DNA from: Aotearoamyces nothofagi
Taxonomy: Eukaryota; Ascomycota; Leotiomycetes; Leotiales; Tympanidaceae
Length of the DNA stretch: 64,000 nucleotides
Reading direction: 5' to 3'
Assembly (NCBI GenBank): GCA_015345905.1
Contig: JADDTR010000024.1
Span: 186,001-250,000 of the forward strand
Of the stretch, positions 33,940 to 44,581 are shown one piece after another; position 1 is the first letter of the stretch, and the number at the start of each line of letters is the position of its first letter. Under the pieces are notes generated by a model. The model had not been told where the DNA came from. It saw only the letters and a program-made list of their open reading frames with translations, and did not search any database. The position numbers were made by a program, and so were the translations under genes.

Positions 33940-35590
33940 ATGCCTGGCGCTACACTACCTCAACTCCGCGTCGCCATTGTTGGCGGCGGCCCGGGTGGCC
34001 TCGGTGCCGCCATTGCACTTTCGGCTCTCCCGAACGTTGAAGTATCAATCTATGAACAAGCTCGGGAATTGCGCGAGATTGGCGCTGGGATCCGTATTGG
34101 CTATAATGCTTGGAAAGTTCTTGAGTTACTAGCCGCAGCTGAAGGTGTCAGCGGTCACCGCAAGGTCAAGGTCGTGCATCGGTGCTTCTCTCCATAACTG
34201 CGCTGCCATGTCATCTGCGTACTAATTTGCTTTTCTCATGGACAGAAATGGCCTCACAGGTGAGATACTACATGAACAACTTCCTCCTGATCTTCCGCCT
34301 CAGTACCATCCGCAAAGGGTCCGGAGGACTCGCCTTCAGTCTGCACTTATTGCAAAGGTGCCGAAAGGGGTTATTAATCTGAACAAACGTCTTGCATCAT
34401 TGGAGAATATTGAACAAGGAGGAGTGCGTCTGAAATTTGAGGACGGTGAAGAGGCCATTGCTGATCTTGTTATCGGAGGAGATGGAATTCGATCGGTTTG
34501 TCTTTTTCCTTGGCTTTCCCCTAAGATCACATCTGAGATTTTTATCACAGGTAGTCAGAGAGAGTGTCTTCCCTGACCACAAGATACAATTTACTGGTAA
34601 GTTTAAGAAAGCTCCTTCTTGTTGCTCTCTGTAACATTGTTCTGGGAATAGGCACCACTATCTGGCGAGTTCTGATTCCTGTTTCGTCCGTTTCCCATAT
34701 TCCGGATCTCACTCCTGCGACCACTTGGTGGCATGGCCCCACTGGCCATTACTACAACTCCTTGGTAGACGACCCCACAGAGACGCCCCCAGACCAGCAA
34801 ATGTTCGAAATAGCTGCGAGAGGTGTTATTGACCCTGCTTCCGCAACTGGAAAAGTATTCAGTTGGGGCGTGCCTGCAACTAAAGAGAGGGTTGAATCGC
34901 ATTTCGAGGTTAGCTATTCTTTATAATTTCTCTGCATTGCAGTGCTCTTAGCAGATCAAGCATGAAGCTTATCAGTTTTGGAATGTGTAGAATTTCGACC
35001 CAAGGGTCAGAGAGGCACTTTCCGTTGTTCCCGAGGGGCAATGGAAGGAGTTCTCAGCCTTTGCAGGCCCAAGACTAGAAACGCTCACGGCATGGGATAA
35101 GGTCGTTCTCATAGGGGATGCGAGCCATCCACTCTCCGGTAATATACAGATACTATACTATGATTAACAAGCATGGCTAATTCAACCCAGGTGCCTTTGG
35201 GTCAGGGGCAGCTTTTGCCCTAGAAGATGGCTGGATCCTTGCACAAGCTCTCGAGCACACACAATCTTCTCCTCGGCCTCTAGCTGATGCACTTGCAATA
35301 TTTGATTCGATTCGCTCTCCTTATTATCTCAGAATGTCCGTATATACTCTCTCCATATCAGTAACCCGTCAACTAACAACTATTCGCGATACAACAGGTA
35401 TGAGTATCTTGACCAGCAGAAGAAAAATGTCCAGGACGCAAAGGCTTCAAACCCGAACCAAAGCTTTGGAGCTACTTTGAACGCGAGAATACAAGCATTT
35501 GGCGGCGAAGACAAGCTCGACTGGATATATATGAATGATATTGAGAAGATATGGAATAGCTTTCTCGAATCGGAAAAGACAGCGGCATAG
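33940..35590 (+). CDS. FAD-dependent monooxygenase (salicylate-hydroxylase-like, PF01494)
   Basis: A group A aromatic hydroxylase that would use NAD(P)H, O2 and FAD to hydroxylate an aromatic or similar small substrate. Seven exons close in phase: 33940..34181, 34246..34495, 34551..34596, 34652..34908, 34991..35138, 35191..35335 and 35398..35590, giving 426 residues. The N-terminal dinucleotide-binding motif is VAIVGGGPGGLGAAIAL, followed by YEQARELREIGAGIRIGYNA. The middle motif is DLVIGGDGIRSVVRESVFPD and the second FAD-contact motif KVVLIGDASHPLSGAFGSGA with ALEDGWILAQAL. The substrate cannot be inferred. Neighbours (MCM6, ADE13) are unrelated housekeeping genes, so it is not part of an evident cluster. 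The 46-nt third exon is small. Confidence 0.9.
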
Positions 35591-36193
35591 ATCTACTATT
35601 TTAGACATCCGGATAGAGAAGATTTACCGTCAGTGAGAGTCGTGGCCGACATGCTCGCTTTCGTTCCTTAGTGCTATACAGTTGTTTGCATCTCCCTTAC
35701 CTTAGCTTATCCCTTACCATAGTTTACTTAAATCTACTTTATTGTACATACCTTACCTATGGTATAACTCGTTGCTTACAATACTTATAATTGTCTTAGC
35801 TCCGCACTGATAAGGTATGGATACACAGTACTTACGTGCCTAATAAGGTGACCAACGGCTCTCGACAGATCCGCTTCAGAAGAATTAACCTCTACAGCAG
35901 CAACCAAATCCCCTATTACAACTTACAGTTACCAATCAAGTCGCAAACATATCAAAAAAAAACCCAATATCCTATATTATAATACATTCAATCATAAGAA
36001 TAATGGTTGGGTAGGTGCCATTGGGACTAGCGGGTGATCCGACCCCGCCATGAGGGTTGTGCTGCCCCTCGAAGTTGCTGCCTTATAAGGCTAAAGCCTC
36101 AAATGTCTAGACCTCCAAGGTTTTTTATTCCACTCACCTTCCATTATATCGCTACATCGCAGCATTATAATAACAATACTCACGTATACGAAG
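35591..36193. other. Intergenic: ADE13 promoter region
   Basis: An AT-rich 600-bp spacer with repeated CCTTACC/TATGGTATAA words near 35697-35770 and an A-rich run at 35953-35965. A short GC-richer island (36005-36075) does not resemble a gene. No TGACTC (Bas1/Cpc1) site was noticed close to the start. Confidence 0.45.
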
Positions 36194-38352
36194 ATGTCAG
36201 CCCACGACAACTACCAAACGCCCTTGGCGTCGAGATATGCATCCCAAGAGATGCGCACCCTCTTCAGTGCCCGAACGCGTGGTACTACATGGAGAAAGCT
36301 CTGGCTTTGGCTGGCCGAAGCTGAGAAAGAGCTTGGTCTCCCAATCACCGACGAAGCGATTGCACAAATGACGGCGCACTTGGAGATTACCGACGAAGAT
36401 TTGAAGGTCGCTGCAGTGGAGGAGAAGAGACGCCGCCATGATGTTATGAGTCACGTCCATGCATTTGGCCAAGTTGCCCCGGCTGCTGCTGGTATATTGC
36501 ATCTAGGAGCAACATCTTGCTACGTGACGGACAATGCGGACCTTATCGTGCTACGCGATGGCCTCGATCTGCTCCTACCAAAGCTTGCCACTATCATTCA
36601 CAGGATATCAGAGTTTGCCATTGAATACAAAGATATGCCCACGTTGGGTTTCACTCATTATCAGGCGGCCCAGTGTATAACCGTTGGTCGTCGAGTAAGT
36701 ATATTCTTCGAGTACAATCTCTTGCATAATGTTTTACGGGCTTTGAGGCATATGTCTCTTTTAAAGATATTTCTCATTGCCTAGATTACACTCAACTCAA
36801 TTATTTCTACAGCTTTTCACAATAAGCAATACTGACTACAAATTTTTGCATTGCAGGCCGCACAGTGGGTTCAAGATTTGATGATGGATCTTGAGGACAT
36901 CGAGCGAGTTCGAGCAGACTTGAGATTCCGTGGTGCTCAAGGAACTACAGGAACGCAGGCATCGGTAGGCATGACTTTTTAGTTTGATTCCGTCGTAATT
37001 TACGCAACTTATCCAAGCCGTCCATGTTCGCTAATGGAAACTTAAACTATATAGTTTATGGAGATATTTCACGGAGATGGGGCAAAGATTGACAAGCTCA
37101 ACGATATTCTCTGTGAAAAGGCTGGGTTTCCGAAATGTTACAGTATTAGTACTCAGACCTACACGAGAAAGGTTGATCTCCGAGTTGCCAATGCTCTCTC
37201 TGCCTTCGGGGCCACTGTGCAGAAGATTGGTGCTGACATCAGACACCTCGTAAGACCTACAAGCTTTCAGCATAATTCCACATTCTAATTTGCCCTTCTA
37301 GGCTTCCCAAAAGGAAATGGAAGAGGTTCGTATTCTAGAATCGCTCCTTGTTTTTTATAAACTTAAGACGCCAAGGCATGCCTAGCAAGTCTTGGATCAG
37401 TGATATTTCAACGGCTTTAGAACGGAGCATGCTAACCTTTCAGCCATTCGAGAAGGACCAGATTGGAAGTTCAGCTAGTGAGTAAATTTTCTTTGCTCAA
37501 ACATCCATTTCTTTTGATTATCGCTCAGTCTCTTGCCTTGTGGTTTCCTAACCTAAACTAAACTGACTTTTGCAATTCTAGTGGCATATAAGCGTAACCC
37601 TATGAGGTTTGTAAACCCAACCTTGGAAGAGGAGTGCTGATCCCAATATTACAAACAGATGTGAGAGAATTTGTAGTTTGGGGCGTCATCTTGCGAACCT
37701 AAACAAGGATTGCTCTGATACTTTCGCTGCTCAATGGTTCGAGGTAAGACTAGGAGTCTTTTCTCCGCGTCCTATGGTCCCTTTCTCACGAAATATGCTA
37801 ACGTGAAAATTAATAGCGTACTCTTGATGATAGTGAGTGCTCCTTTCTTGAAATGCGTTAATAGCTAACCACATTCAATTAGGTGCGATTCGCCGTATTG
37901 ACCTCCCTCACCTCTTTCTCTGCAGTGATGCTATTATGATGACACTTGACAATGTCTGTTCAGGTCTTGTCGTCTATCCTGCTCGTATTCACGCTAGACT
38001 TATGGAAGAGCTCCCTTTCATGGCAACAGAGAACATTATCATGAAGCTAGTGTCGAAAGGTGTAAATCGGCAATTGGCGCATGAGGAGATCCGAGTTCTA
38101 AGTCACCAAGCAGGCGACGTCGTTAAGAGAGAAGGCAAGCCCAATGATCTAATACAACGCATTAAGAACACGAGCTTCTTTAACCCCATCAAGGACGAGA
38201 TTGATGAGATGTTGGACCCAAGGGGCTTCATTGGCAGGTGCCCAGAACAGGTCACTAGCTATTGCCAGGATCCAAAGGGTGAGGTTCAGACTGCATTGAA
38301 GCCTTATAGGAAATACATCGATGCCATTGGGTCTGTGGAATTAACCGTTTGA
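36194..38352 (+). CDS. ADE13: Adenylosuccinate lyase
   Basis: It catalyses two steps of purine synthesis: SAICAR to AICAR plus fumarate, and adenylosuccinate to AMP plus fumarate. Nine exons close in phase: 36194..36694, 36857..36964, 37055..37249, 37302..37325, 37444..37477, 37582..37606, 37659..37743, 37817..37832 and 37883..38352, giving 485 residues. Motifs include [60 protein letters not shown] and the fumarase/ASL signature [14 protein letters not shown], which is split over three tiny exons. Four exons are under 35 nt (24, 34, 25 and 16). The C-terminus [20 protein letters not shown] and [17 protein letters not shown] agrees with yeast Ade13. A single-gene housekeeping enzyme with no signs of transfer. 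Confidence 0.96.
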
Positions 38353-39172
38353 GGTGGGTTATCTTAGTGAGCTGTTAGGTTTTCCGGACAGGCGGGAGAA
38401 CATTGGAGCCTTCTAAAAAGTCTTGATACTTTTTTTAGATATTTGATCATTGCTATACAGCTATAGGTTTGTTTACAAATTACAAAAGGAATTTATAGGC
38501 GTATTGAAAAGGCAAAGGACTGAGCATAGTTGAGAAACTGGCTACGACATGTATAACATGGTGAAAAGGTCCTTCCGATGTTGACTAGCATTGTTTTCAT
38601 AAGTCCCTGATGAAATGTAGAGGAAGGCTAGTTGGACGTAGGCGTTAATAAAAATATCTAAAGAGCCAGTACCCAGAAATATCAGCTCTGCTATTCGCGG
38701 CTATAATGCCTTCTACTTCTAGAATTATCCTGCATAGGCTGCCGCACTCGCACGCCCGGCATATTTCCTATAACTAGACCGGAATCACGCCCTCGACGTT
38801 GATCAAGTCGCTAGCGTTGAGATTCTCGGAATCGACGCGCTGGCGCGGCGAGAGGTCTCAGAGGTAGGTAGACTTGGCATGGCGGTGTGCAGCAAGCACC
38901 TTGCGGTTCGCGAGTGTGTCGCACGGACCGGCCAGTGCTTGCAGCCGTCAGGAAGCAAGAGTTGGCGTGGATCCACTCGATGATTCGATGTTGGGAACGT
39001 GGGCGTTCTTTGTATGGTATGGGTATATCTTCCGTATATTTGATACAGTTTGATTCATGGCGACTGGAGTAGGGGCTTGTGGCGTGGCGAGAGACGGGCA
39101 GGCTTGTAGCTGCGTGCAGGTCGTAGGATCAAGGCCTTTTCTACGCAGCGGCTAAATGACGCTGGATCTTAC
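38353..39172. other. Convergent spacer with a GC-rich island
   Basis: It lies between the 3' ends of ADE13 and YJU2. AT-rich up to 38740, then a GC-rich island (38750-39000). On the minus strand at 38857..38774 a 27-codon stretch reads smoothly and ends in TAG (…NLNASDLINVEGVIPV), like the tail of a protein, but no complete gene was found around it. Confidence 0.45.
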
Positions 39173-40113
39173 CTAGACAAGGGGGCCCTTCTTCTTGATT
39201 CCTAAGATCGCGGAAAAATCTTTCTTTGTCTTCTTAACCCTGTTCCATTTTGCAGGCGGCGGCATCTCTTCAGCATCTGTCTTCGAATGAGGCACAGCAG
39301 TATGGCTAGCCGAAGATCCAGCCACAGGACTATCGTCATACTGGCCATCATCAATGACCTCCTCCATGGCTTGCCTCGCCTTTTCAAAGGCCACTCTCGC
39401 GGCCTCTTCATCTTCTTCCTCTTGCCGTTCACTCTCTTTCGATGCACTATCTTTCATAACTGTGGCCTCTGTTCCACTTTTGCTCGCCATCTCATGCTTG
39501 GCATTTCTCGATCTTAATTCGTCCAACGCATCAGCGACAGCCATCTCTCTCTTAGCATCCAATGTCTTCGTCTCTAGCTCGGCCATAGCATTCTTCTCTT
39601 CTTCCGCTCTCTCAATCCGATCCAGCATCTCCTCCTCGCTCTCTTGCTGTATACCACCAGGTTTCCTCCATGGCTCAAAATTCCTCTTCGCTCCTCTCTC
39701 ACATTGGTAGTCCATGTTCTTAGGGTCTGTCAGGAATGTTATTTCCGCCGAGCATCGTGTACATCTTATGTAGAACCTATAGATAGCTATTGAGAGGTAT
39801 TTCTCTTCGGTCGTTTCCTTTCGGGCGTTGAACTTCCTTCCCTTGTAGATATACTCTCCGCATCTGGTAGGCGTTAGTATAATATTCTATAATTCTGAAA
39901 AGATGTACTTACGAGGTACACTTCATTGGAAATGGTGCCATCAGGCGGACGGTTATCACTTTGGGTCCAGCCTTCTTCGGAGCACGCGAGCGCCCAAGCT
40001 TCGCAGGATCGAAGTCTGCACTGGCGTTAGCAATGTTTGAGGTATAATAGCAGGACCCAGACTGTGTACGTACCGGGCGGGTAGTATTTCGAAAGGACTT
40101 TGCGCTCAGACAT
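39173..40113 (-). CDS. YJU2: Spliceosome step-one factor Yju2 (CWC16 family)
   Basis: Yju2 (human CCDC94/YJU2) joins the Prp19-complex-activated spliceosome and promotes the first catalytic step by stabilising branch-site docking. Exons 40113..40074, 40015..39913 and 39863..39173 give 277 residues. The opening MSERKVLSKYYPPDFDPAKL is almost invariant. Then come VRLMAPFPMKCTSCGEYIYK, GRKFNARKETTEEKYLSIAI and RFYIRCTRCSAEITFLTDPK; the CxxC pairs bind zinc. NMDYQCERGAKRNFEPW precedes a long charged coiled coil (EEEMLDRIERAEEEKNAMAE onward) and a basic tail. It is the YJU2 paralogue and not the CCDC130 type, judging by the N-terminus. Confidence 0.95.
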
Positions 40114-40588
40114 GATGGCGGTGATTTGATTGTGGTGGTGACAGTGATTGTGAGGGGAGGACCAGGCGCGATGAGGCTGAAGAATTAGCAGCTCGCTTCA
40201 GGCTGCCAGTGTTAAAGTCCTTTTCTAGAACGGCATGACGTAATATCCTCCGAGCTCCGACTCCTAACTTTGGCCCCTCCTTATCTTATCTACTCGAGTA
40301 TCAAAACGCTTGCTCCAGATATAGCAATCAGACTTCAGATCTCATGAAGATGATGGCAACTATGTCGGCTCACCTAGTCTTCGAAACCAAAGGACTCTAC
40401 AAATGCATTAAAATACTTTAGGTTCGTCATCGCAGTGAGTCTACCTCACACATCACCGTTGATCCGCCAGCGCATAGTAAGACTATCCCAGTTGAGCTAT
40501 CGAGATATAGCTGAGCAGTGTTACATTTACCAAGTCGTAGCTTAAGAAACTTCATTCGCTCGCGAGTACTTAGGTCTGCAGACTATTT
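40114..40588. other. Intergenic: YJU2 promoter
   Basis: A 475-bp spacer between two minus-strand genes. An A-box-like TAGCTCAACTGG on the minus strand near 40500 was examined as a tRNA candidate and rejected. Nothing else was recognised. Confidence 0.45.
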
Positions 40589-41605
40589 CTATACACTTTT
40601 GCCTTCATCCTCGTTTGACTTCTGTCTTTCCTCCGAGACCTTTTCTTTCAGCCAGTCCTCAAAGGGCCTTGTCTCAACTCTCTTCTTCAACTGCGACGGC
40701 TCAACTACTCCATCAATTCCACCAGTGTACCCAAACTCGTTCACGAAGCCAATTCCAGCCAGCAATTCGAAAGGAGTCCCAAATTTTTGGTTCATCTCCT
40801 CGGCACTCACTTGGACGTATATGGCCTCTTTTTGGTTGACTCTCGACCATATACCCACGATCTCTTCAAAGCGCAAGTAGCTATCGTAAGCCAACAGCTT
40901 TGTGCCCGCATCCTCGTCCTCGACTAAGGCCCGAACAAAAGGGCCAGTCGATTTTGTCTGGTCGATGATCGGCATCCTCGTCTCTTTCCTTGCTGGTAAA
41001 ACAAAGGCATACTTTCCACTGGCGGGGTCGAGTCTTGGTGCGAGTACCGGATTCGTGCAGTAGCCACCTAGGTAGATAAGAGATGTCTTTTTTGCTAACT
41101 CGGGTTGCTCGTTTTCGATGTACTCGACGATGGCAGCCTTGGACTCCCAGTGGTAGCATTCGTACTTGCCCTTGGAGTGTTTTTTGACGGGTCCGAGAGC
41201 AGAATAGACAAGGCGTTCCAACGATGGCACGGATGCTGCTGCAAGAGCAGCATTTTTGCCGTGAAAGACTTCTTTATTGAAAGATGCCTGGTAGCTTTGA
41301 TCTTTCTCGTTACTTTGGGACGTCGTTACAGTATTAGGTCCACGGTGTATTGACCAGAAATCTGTGTTAAGGAAGATCGCGTTGGCACCCTTAAAGGCTT
41401 GGGACAGAGAGTGTAGATCCCCGAGGTCTGCTTTGACTACCTCAGCACCGAGGGCTGCTAGATCCAGCGAGGCAGGCGACGCTGTATTGCGTGTCAAGCA
41501 TCGGACATGCCAGTTGGGGAGGCTGAGAAAGGTATGTGCAACTGAAGAGCCTTGATTTCCTGTCGCGCCCACCACTACAATGGTTTTCTTGGTCGATGAA
41601 GCCAT
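40589..41605 (-). CDS. NmrA-like NAD(P)-binding protein
   Basis: A single-exon gene of 338 residues. The Rossmann motif VVVGATGNQGSSVAHTFL at the N-terminus (GxxGxxG) and HVRCLTRN, ALGAEVVKADLGDLHSLSQA and GANAIFLNTDFW place it in the NmrA/HSCARG-like group of atypical short-chain dehydrogenases. Such proteins either sense the NAD(P)/NAD(P)H ratio and regulate transcription factors (NmrA with AreA) or reduce small substrates. The catalytic YxxxK of classical SDRs is not evident, which favours a sensor role. No partner regulator lies adjacent. The gene ends 345 nt before the repeat-rich, gap-containing spacer. The start at 41605 fits the family exactly. Confidence 0.9.
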   Translation of the reverse strand: MASSTKKTIVVVGATGNQGSSVAHTFLSLPNWHVRCLTRNTASPASLDLAALGAEVVKADLGDLHSLSQAFKGANAIFLNTDFWSIHRGPNTVTTSQSNEKDQSYQASFNKEVFHGKNAALAAASVPSLERLVYSALGPVKKHSKGKYECYHWESKAAIVEYIENEQPELAKKTSLIYLGGYCTNPVLAPRLDPASGKYAFVLPARKETRMPIIDQTKSTGPFVRALVEDEDAGTKLLAYDSYLRFEEIVGIWSRVNQKEAIYVQVSAEEMNQKFGTPFELLAGIGFVNEFGYTGGIDGVVEPSQLKKRVETRPFEDWLKEKVSEERQKSNEDEGKSV

Positions 41606-42912
41606 GTTAGGGTAGAGGTGAGCGTGGAATGGGCGTTGATTGAGCGTTAAATAGGCTATTGAATGAGGTTTCTGAACGGGTCAAGGAACTAGGAGCTTGG
41701 TAATATGGAAAGGACGATGATGCAAAGGCACCTCGACCTGTATATAATCAAAAACTTACGTGCTGCTACGATGCGCTTCTTTGGGGTCTGGCTGGCTCAC
41801 AGTACGTAGCATGCCAGAACATGGCCGTGTCCGCTGCGTCATGACGGGGTCTGGTTGGTTCATAGTACATCAGCCAGCCAGTCGGGGGGAAGATGGTCCC
41901 GACTGCCGACGGCCGACTCCCAGCCCTCCTATTCTACTCGTCATATCTCTAGACTTCCATACTCTATATTGAGAACAAATGGCTTATAGAATTCTGTATA
42001 GCCATGGATATACCTGTCAGCCGTGGTTCAGTAGCCATCATTGGAGCAACTTCCAGAAGCTGTTTGGCAGCCAGATAAAGCCTGTCTTCAAAAAGGCATT
42101 CCTTCTGCCCGGAGAGGTTCTTGATGTGGAGCATAATATGAAAGAGGAAAGAGAAAAGAGACCAGAGAACAGAGGAGATCNCTAGACTTCCATACTCTAT
42201 ATTGAGAACAAATGGCTTATAGAATTCTGTATAGCCATGGATATACCTGTCAGCCGTGGTTCAGTAGCCATCATTGGAGCAACTTCCAGAAGCTGTTTGG
42301 CAGCCAGATAAAGCCTGTCTTCAAAAAGGCATTCCTTCTGCCCGGAGAGGTTCTTGATGTGGAGCATAATATGAAAGAGGAAAGAGAAAAGAGACCAGAG
42401 AACAGAGGAGATCAGGAGACATTTAGTCATCATCGCTGAACGGATATAATAGCCTACCTGCAGGGCCTGTAGGTTGATGATGGATGATATGCCACGCGGC
42501 TGCCTCTCTCGAGCTACCCGGAGATTACGGAGATAGTGCCAATTTTCGAGGCCGACGAAGTACTATAGATTACTCTGATTGTATGAGTGGGTATAAGTCG
42601 GTATAATGCGCAATTAATATGCCCCTTCTATCGAGGTGTCGGCTTGCTCGTTATACAAAGTATGATGGATGCACTTCGTGGTCTAATTCTAATTGGCTTG
42701 AAACGCATCAGCCAGTTGGCCGGGCCAAAGATCCACCGGCTCCCGGCTCCCAGCTCCTACTATCGTATTCCCAACCTTCCACCGTCCACATACCACGTCG
42801 TGGATGATTCTGGCTTCACGTATTGTACCGCCAATGCTCGTCAGCCATAGTCCGTGGGTCGTTCTCGTAGCAACTCTTAGAAGCTGCCTGGCCACAGCAT
42901 GAAGCACGCCCG
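41606..42912. repeat. Repeat-rich spacer containing an assembly gap
   Basis: It has a 23-bp direct repeat (41783-41805 and 41846-41868, three C-to-T differences), two identical 232-bp copies on either side of the N at 42181, and a diverged third copy near 42706-42908. Short open frames (for example 42212..42439) are parts of the repeat and resemble no family. No transposase or terminal inverted repeat was found. Confidence 0.7.
41949..42413. repeat. Two identical 232-bp copies separated by one N
   Basis: Copy 1 spans 41949-42180 and copy 2 spans 42182-42413, both starting CTAGACTTCCATACTC and ending GGAGATC, with a single N between them. I saw no difference between them. The most economical explanation is two contig ends that overlap by 232 bp and were joined without merging. 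Confidence 0.9.
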
Positions 42913-44581
42913 ATGAGCAGCTGCTCGGTTCTACTTGGCGAATCCATTCGCCCCACAGCAGTTACTAAAGCAGTCATTCTACCACCAGAACGGAAAGGGA
43001 TGAACGGGAATGGTTTTGAAGAGGGTGGCTGCACGGGGAGCAAAAGGCGTCAGAAGCGCACCCTCACAGCGGCCCGGAGAGAGCAGAACCGTGTCGCATC
43101 AAGCGCGTATCGTGAGTCTTTCGTCAATCCCAACGCCAGCGGAGATGGCGGGCAGTGCTTGTTGCTGCGAGCAACATTGACTCTGTGCCATAGGGCAGAG
43201 ACGGAAAGAAAGTCACCAGAGCTTGCAGCGCAGAAGCCGAATCCGTCAGCCAGGAAGATGTCATGAGCTCAGGCCTCGTCAGCCTTGTGGCACAGGGGAG
43301 AGTCCATCAGCCACTTCCGGGGGCCTTGTCGGGGGCCTTGTCGTTGAGTCCAACCCAGAGTCCAACCCAGCTCATCGGCAGAGCATTGCTAGCCTGTGCT
43401 TCAACAGCACTGCTTCAGAATTAGACCCCGTGCAAGCCTCAATAGGCGCTGGTCCTGAGTCCTTTCAAGGCGAAGCTTTCGAGGTATCTTTATTATCAGT
43501 GGCTGCCGCCTCTTTCATCTCCTGTATCGATTCGAGCCCTACGAGGAATTCTGCCACTTCTGATATGATACTCCCTCAAATGTCCTCGTCCCTAGGCCCT
43601 GCCAACGATGAATATTCTACCGCTGGCACTGCGGCCTGTACACTGAGCTCTCCTGATGTTTCACTAGGTGACGAGGACATTTCTCCGACCATGTTTGACT
43701 TTCTGAACTCAGAGGCGATCTTGGATGCTCCGATTCAAAACGCTTATGCTCCTCGGTATGGGCTATCGAGAGAATTCCTAATGACCTTATCACGCCAGCC
43801 CTCGAAGTCAATGCAAGACTCAATCTTCCATCAGCCAGCTTTCCTCTCTCATTTTCAGCATAGCATATTTGACCACTCTGGCAGACAGAGTCCCCTAACG
43901 GATGCCTTTCAAGGACGAGGTTTAGGAACTCGGGGTTTCTCTTTTGGAGAACTAGATTTTCTATTAGGTAGTCCAGTCGTCCAAACTAACTCATTTCATA
44001 CCGCATCATCGCCTCCTCTGCCAAGCCCCTATAAGAACTATATCCAGCTCTCCAAGGAATCGATATTTAAAGCCTTCCTCTACAACGCCCGCTGCCTAGG
44101 CATCAAGCTCCAAGATCTCATGACCTCCAGTTACCGCTCACCCTTCTACCGCCCCCACACAACCGCCAAGTCCGATCCTGCAGCCCTTCTCGCCTCCGCA
44201 TGTGCCTCCATTCCCCATCTCCCAGCCCACCTGCAACCCACCCTTCCGCAGATCCTCTTCCCGCACCACGCCTATCTGGACCTTCTGCCCTTCCCAGTGT
44301 TACGGGCTCATGCAATTGCACTGGCGGCAACAACCTCTCCGTTATTCGATTCCCTCGAGCTGAAGAAGGATATCCTCCAGGATGGGATTGTGTGTTGGCG
44401 CCGGTCGACAGGGAGTGAGGGTATGAGTGGGTGTGGGCAGCCTTGGGATCTGCGCAGCTGGGAAGCGGCACCGTGGTTTTTGAGAAAGTGGAGCTTGCTG
44501 GTTGGCGGAGAAGAGGGCGAGATCTGGAGGCAGAGCGTAAGATGGCAGAGGGCTAGGAGAGCCCAGGTGGGCTATTTTTAG
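42913..44581 (+). CDS. bZIP-type transcription factor with DUF3425 C-terminal domain
   Basis: Exons 42913..43111 and 43194..44581 give 528 residues. The basic region, interrupted by the intron, reads RTLTAARREQNRVASSAYRQ then RRKESHQSLQRRSR. This fits the fungal N-x7-R bZIP basic motif, but the usual Gln-Arg after NRxA is replaced by Ser-Ser. A leucine zipper is not obvious after it. The middle is Ser/Pro-rich and disordered. The C-terminal part (from about residue 340), with SKESIFKAFLYNARCLGI, LPAHLQPTLPQILFPHHAYL, DLLPFPVLRAHAIALAA and SWEAAPWFLRKWSLLVGGEE, is the DUF3425 domain found in many ascomycete bZIP proteins. Two 12-bp tandem duplications (GGLV and ESNP units) lie just after the basic region. 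The next gene is a decayed decarboxylase-like gene on the opposite strand. Upstream ATG chosen; MNGNGFEEGG at 43000 is an alternative. Confidence 0.85.

Noticed and set aside
40430-40515. tRNA-like sequence on the minus strand (A-box-like TAGCTCAACTGG)
   Set aside because: No matching B box, D-stem or acceptor stem could be built; only the A-box-like word fits.
41979-42439. Two identical short frames (MAYRILYSHGYTCQPWFSSH...) as a duplicated gene
   Set aside because: They are the same repeat counted twice across the N; no family resemblance, and the duplication is probably an assembly artefact.
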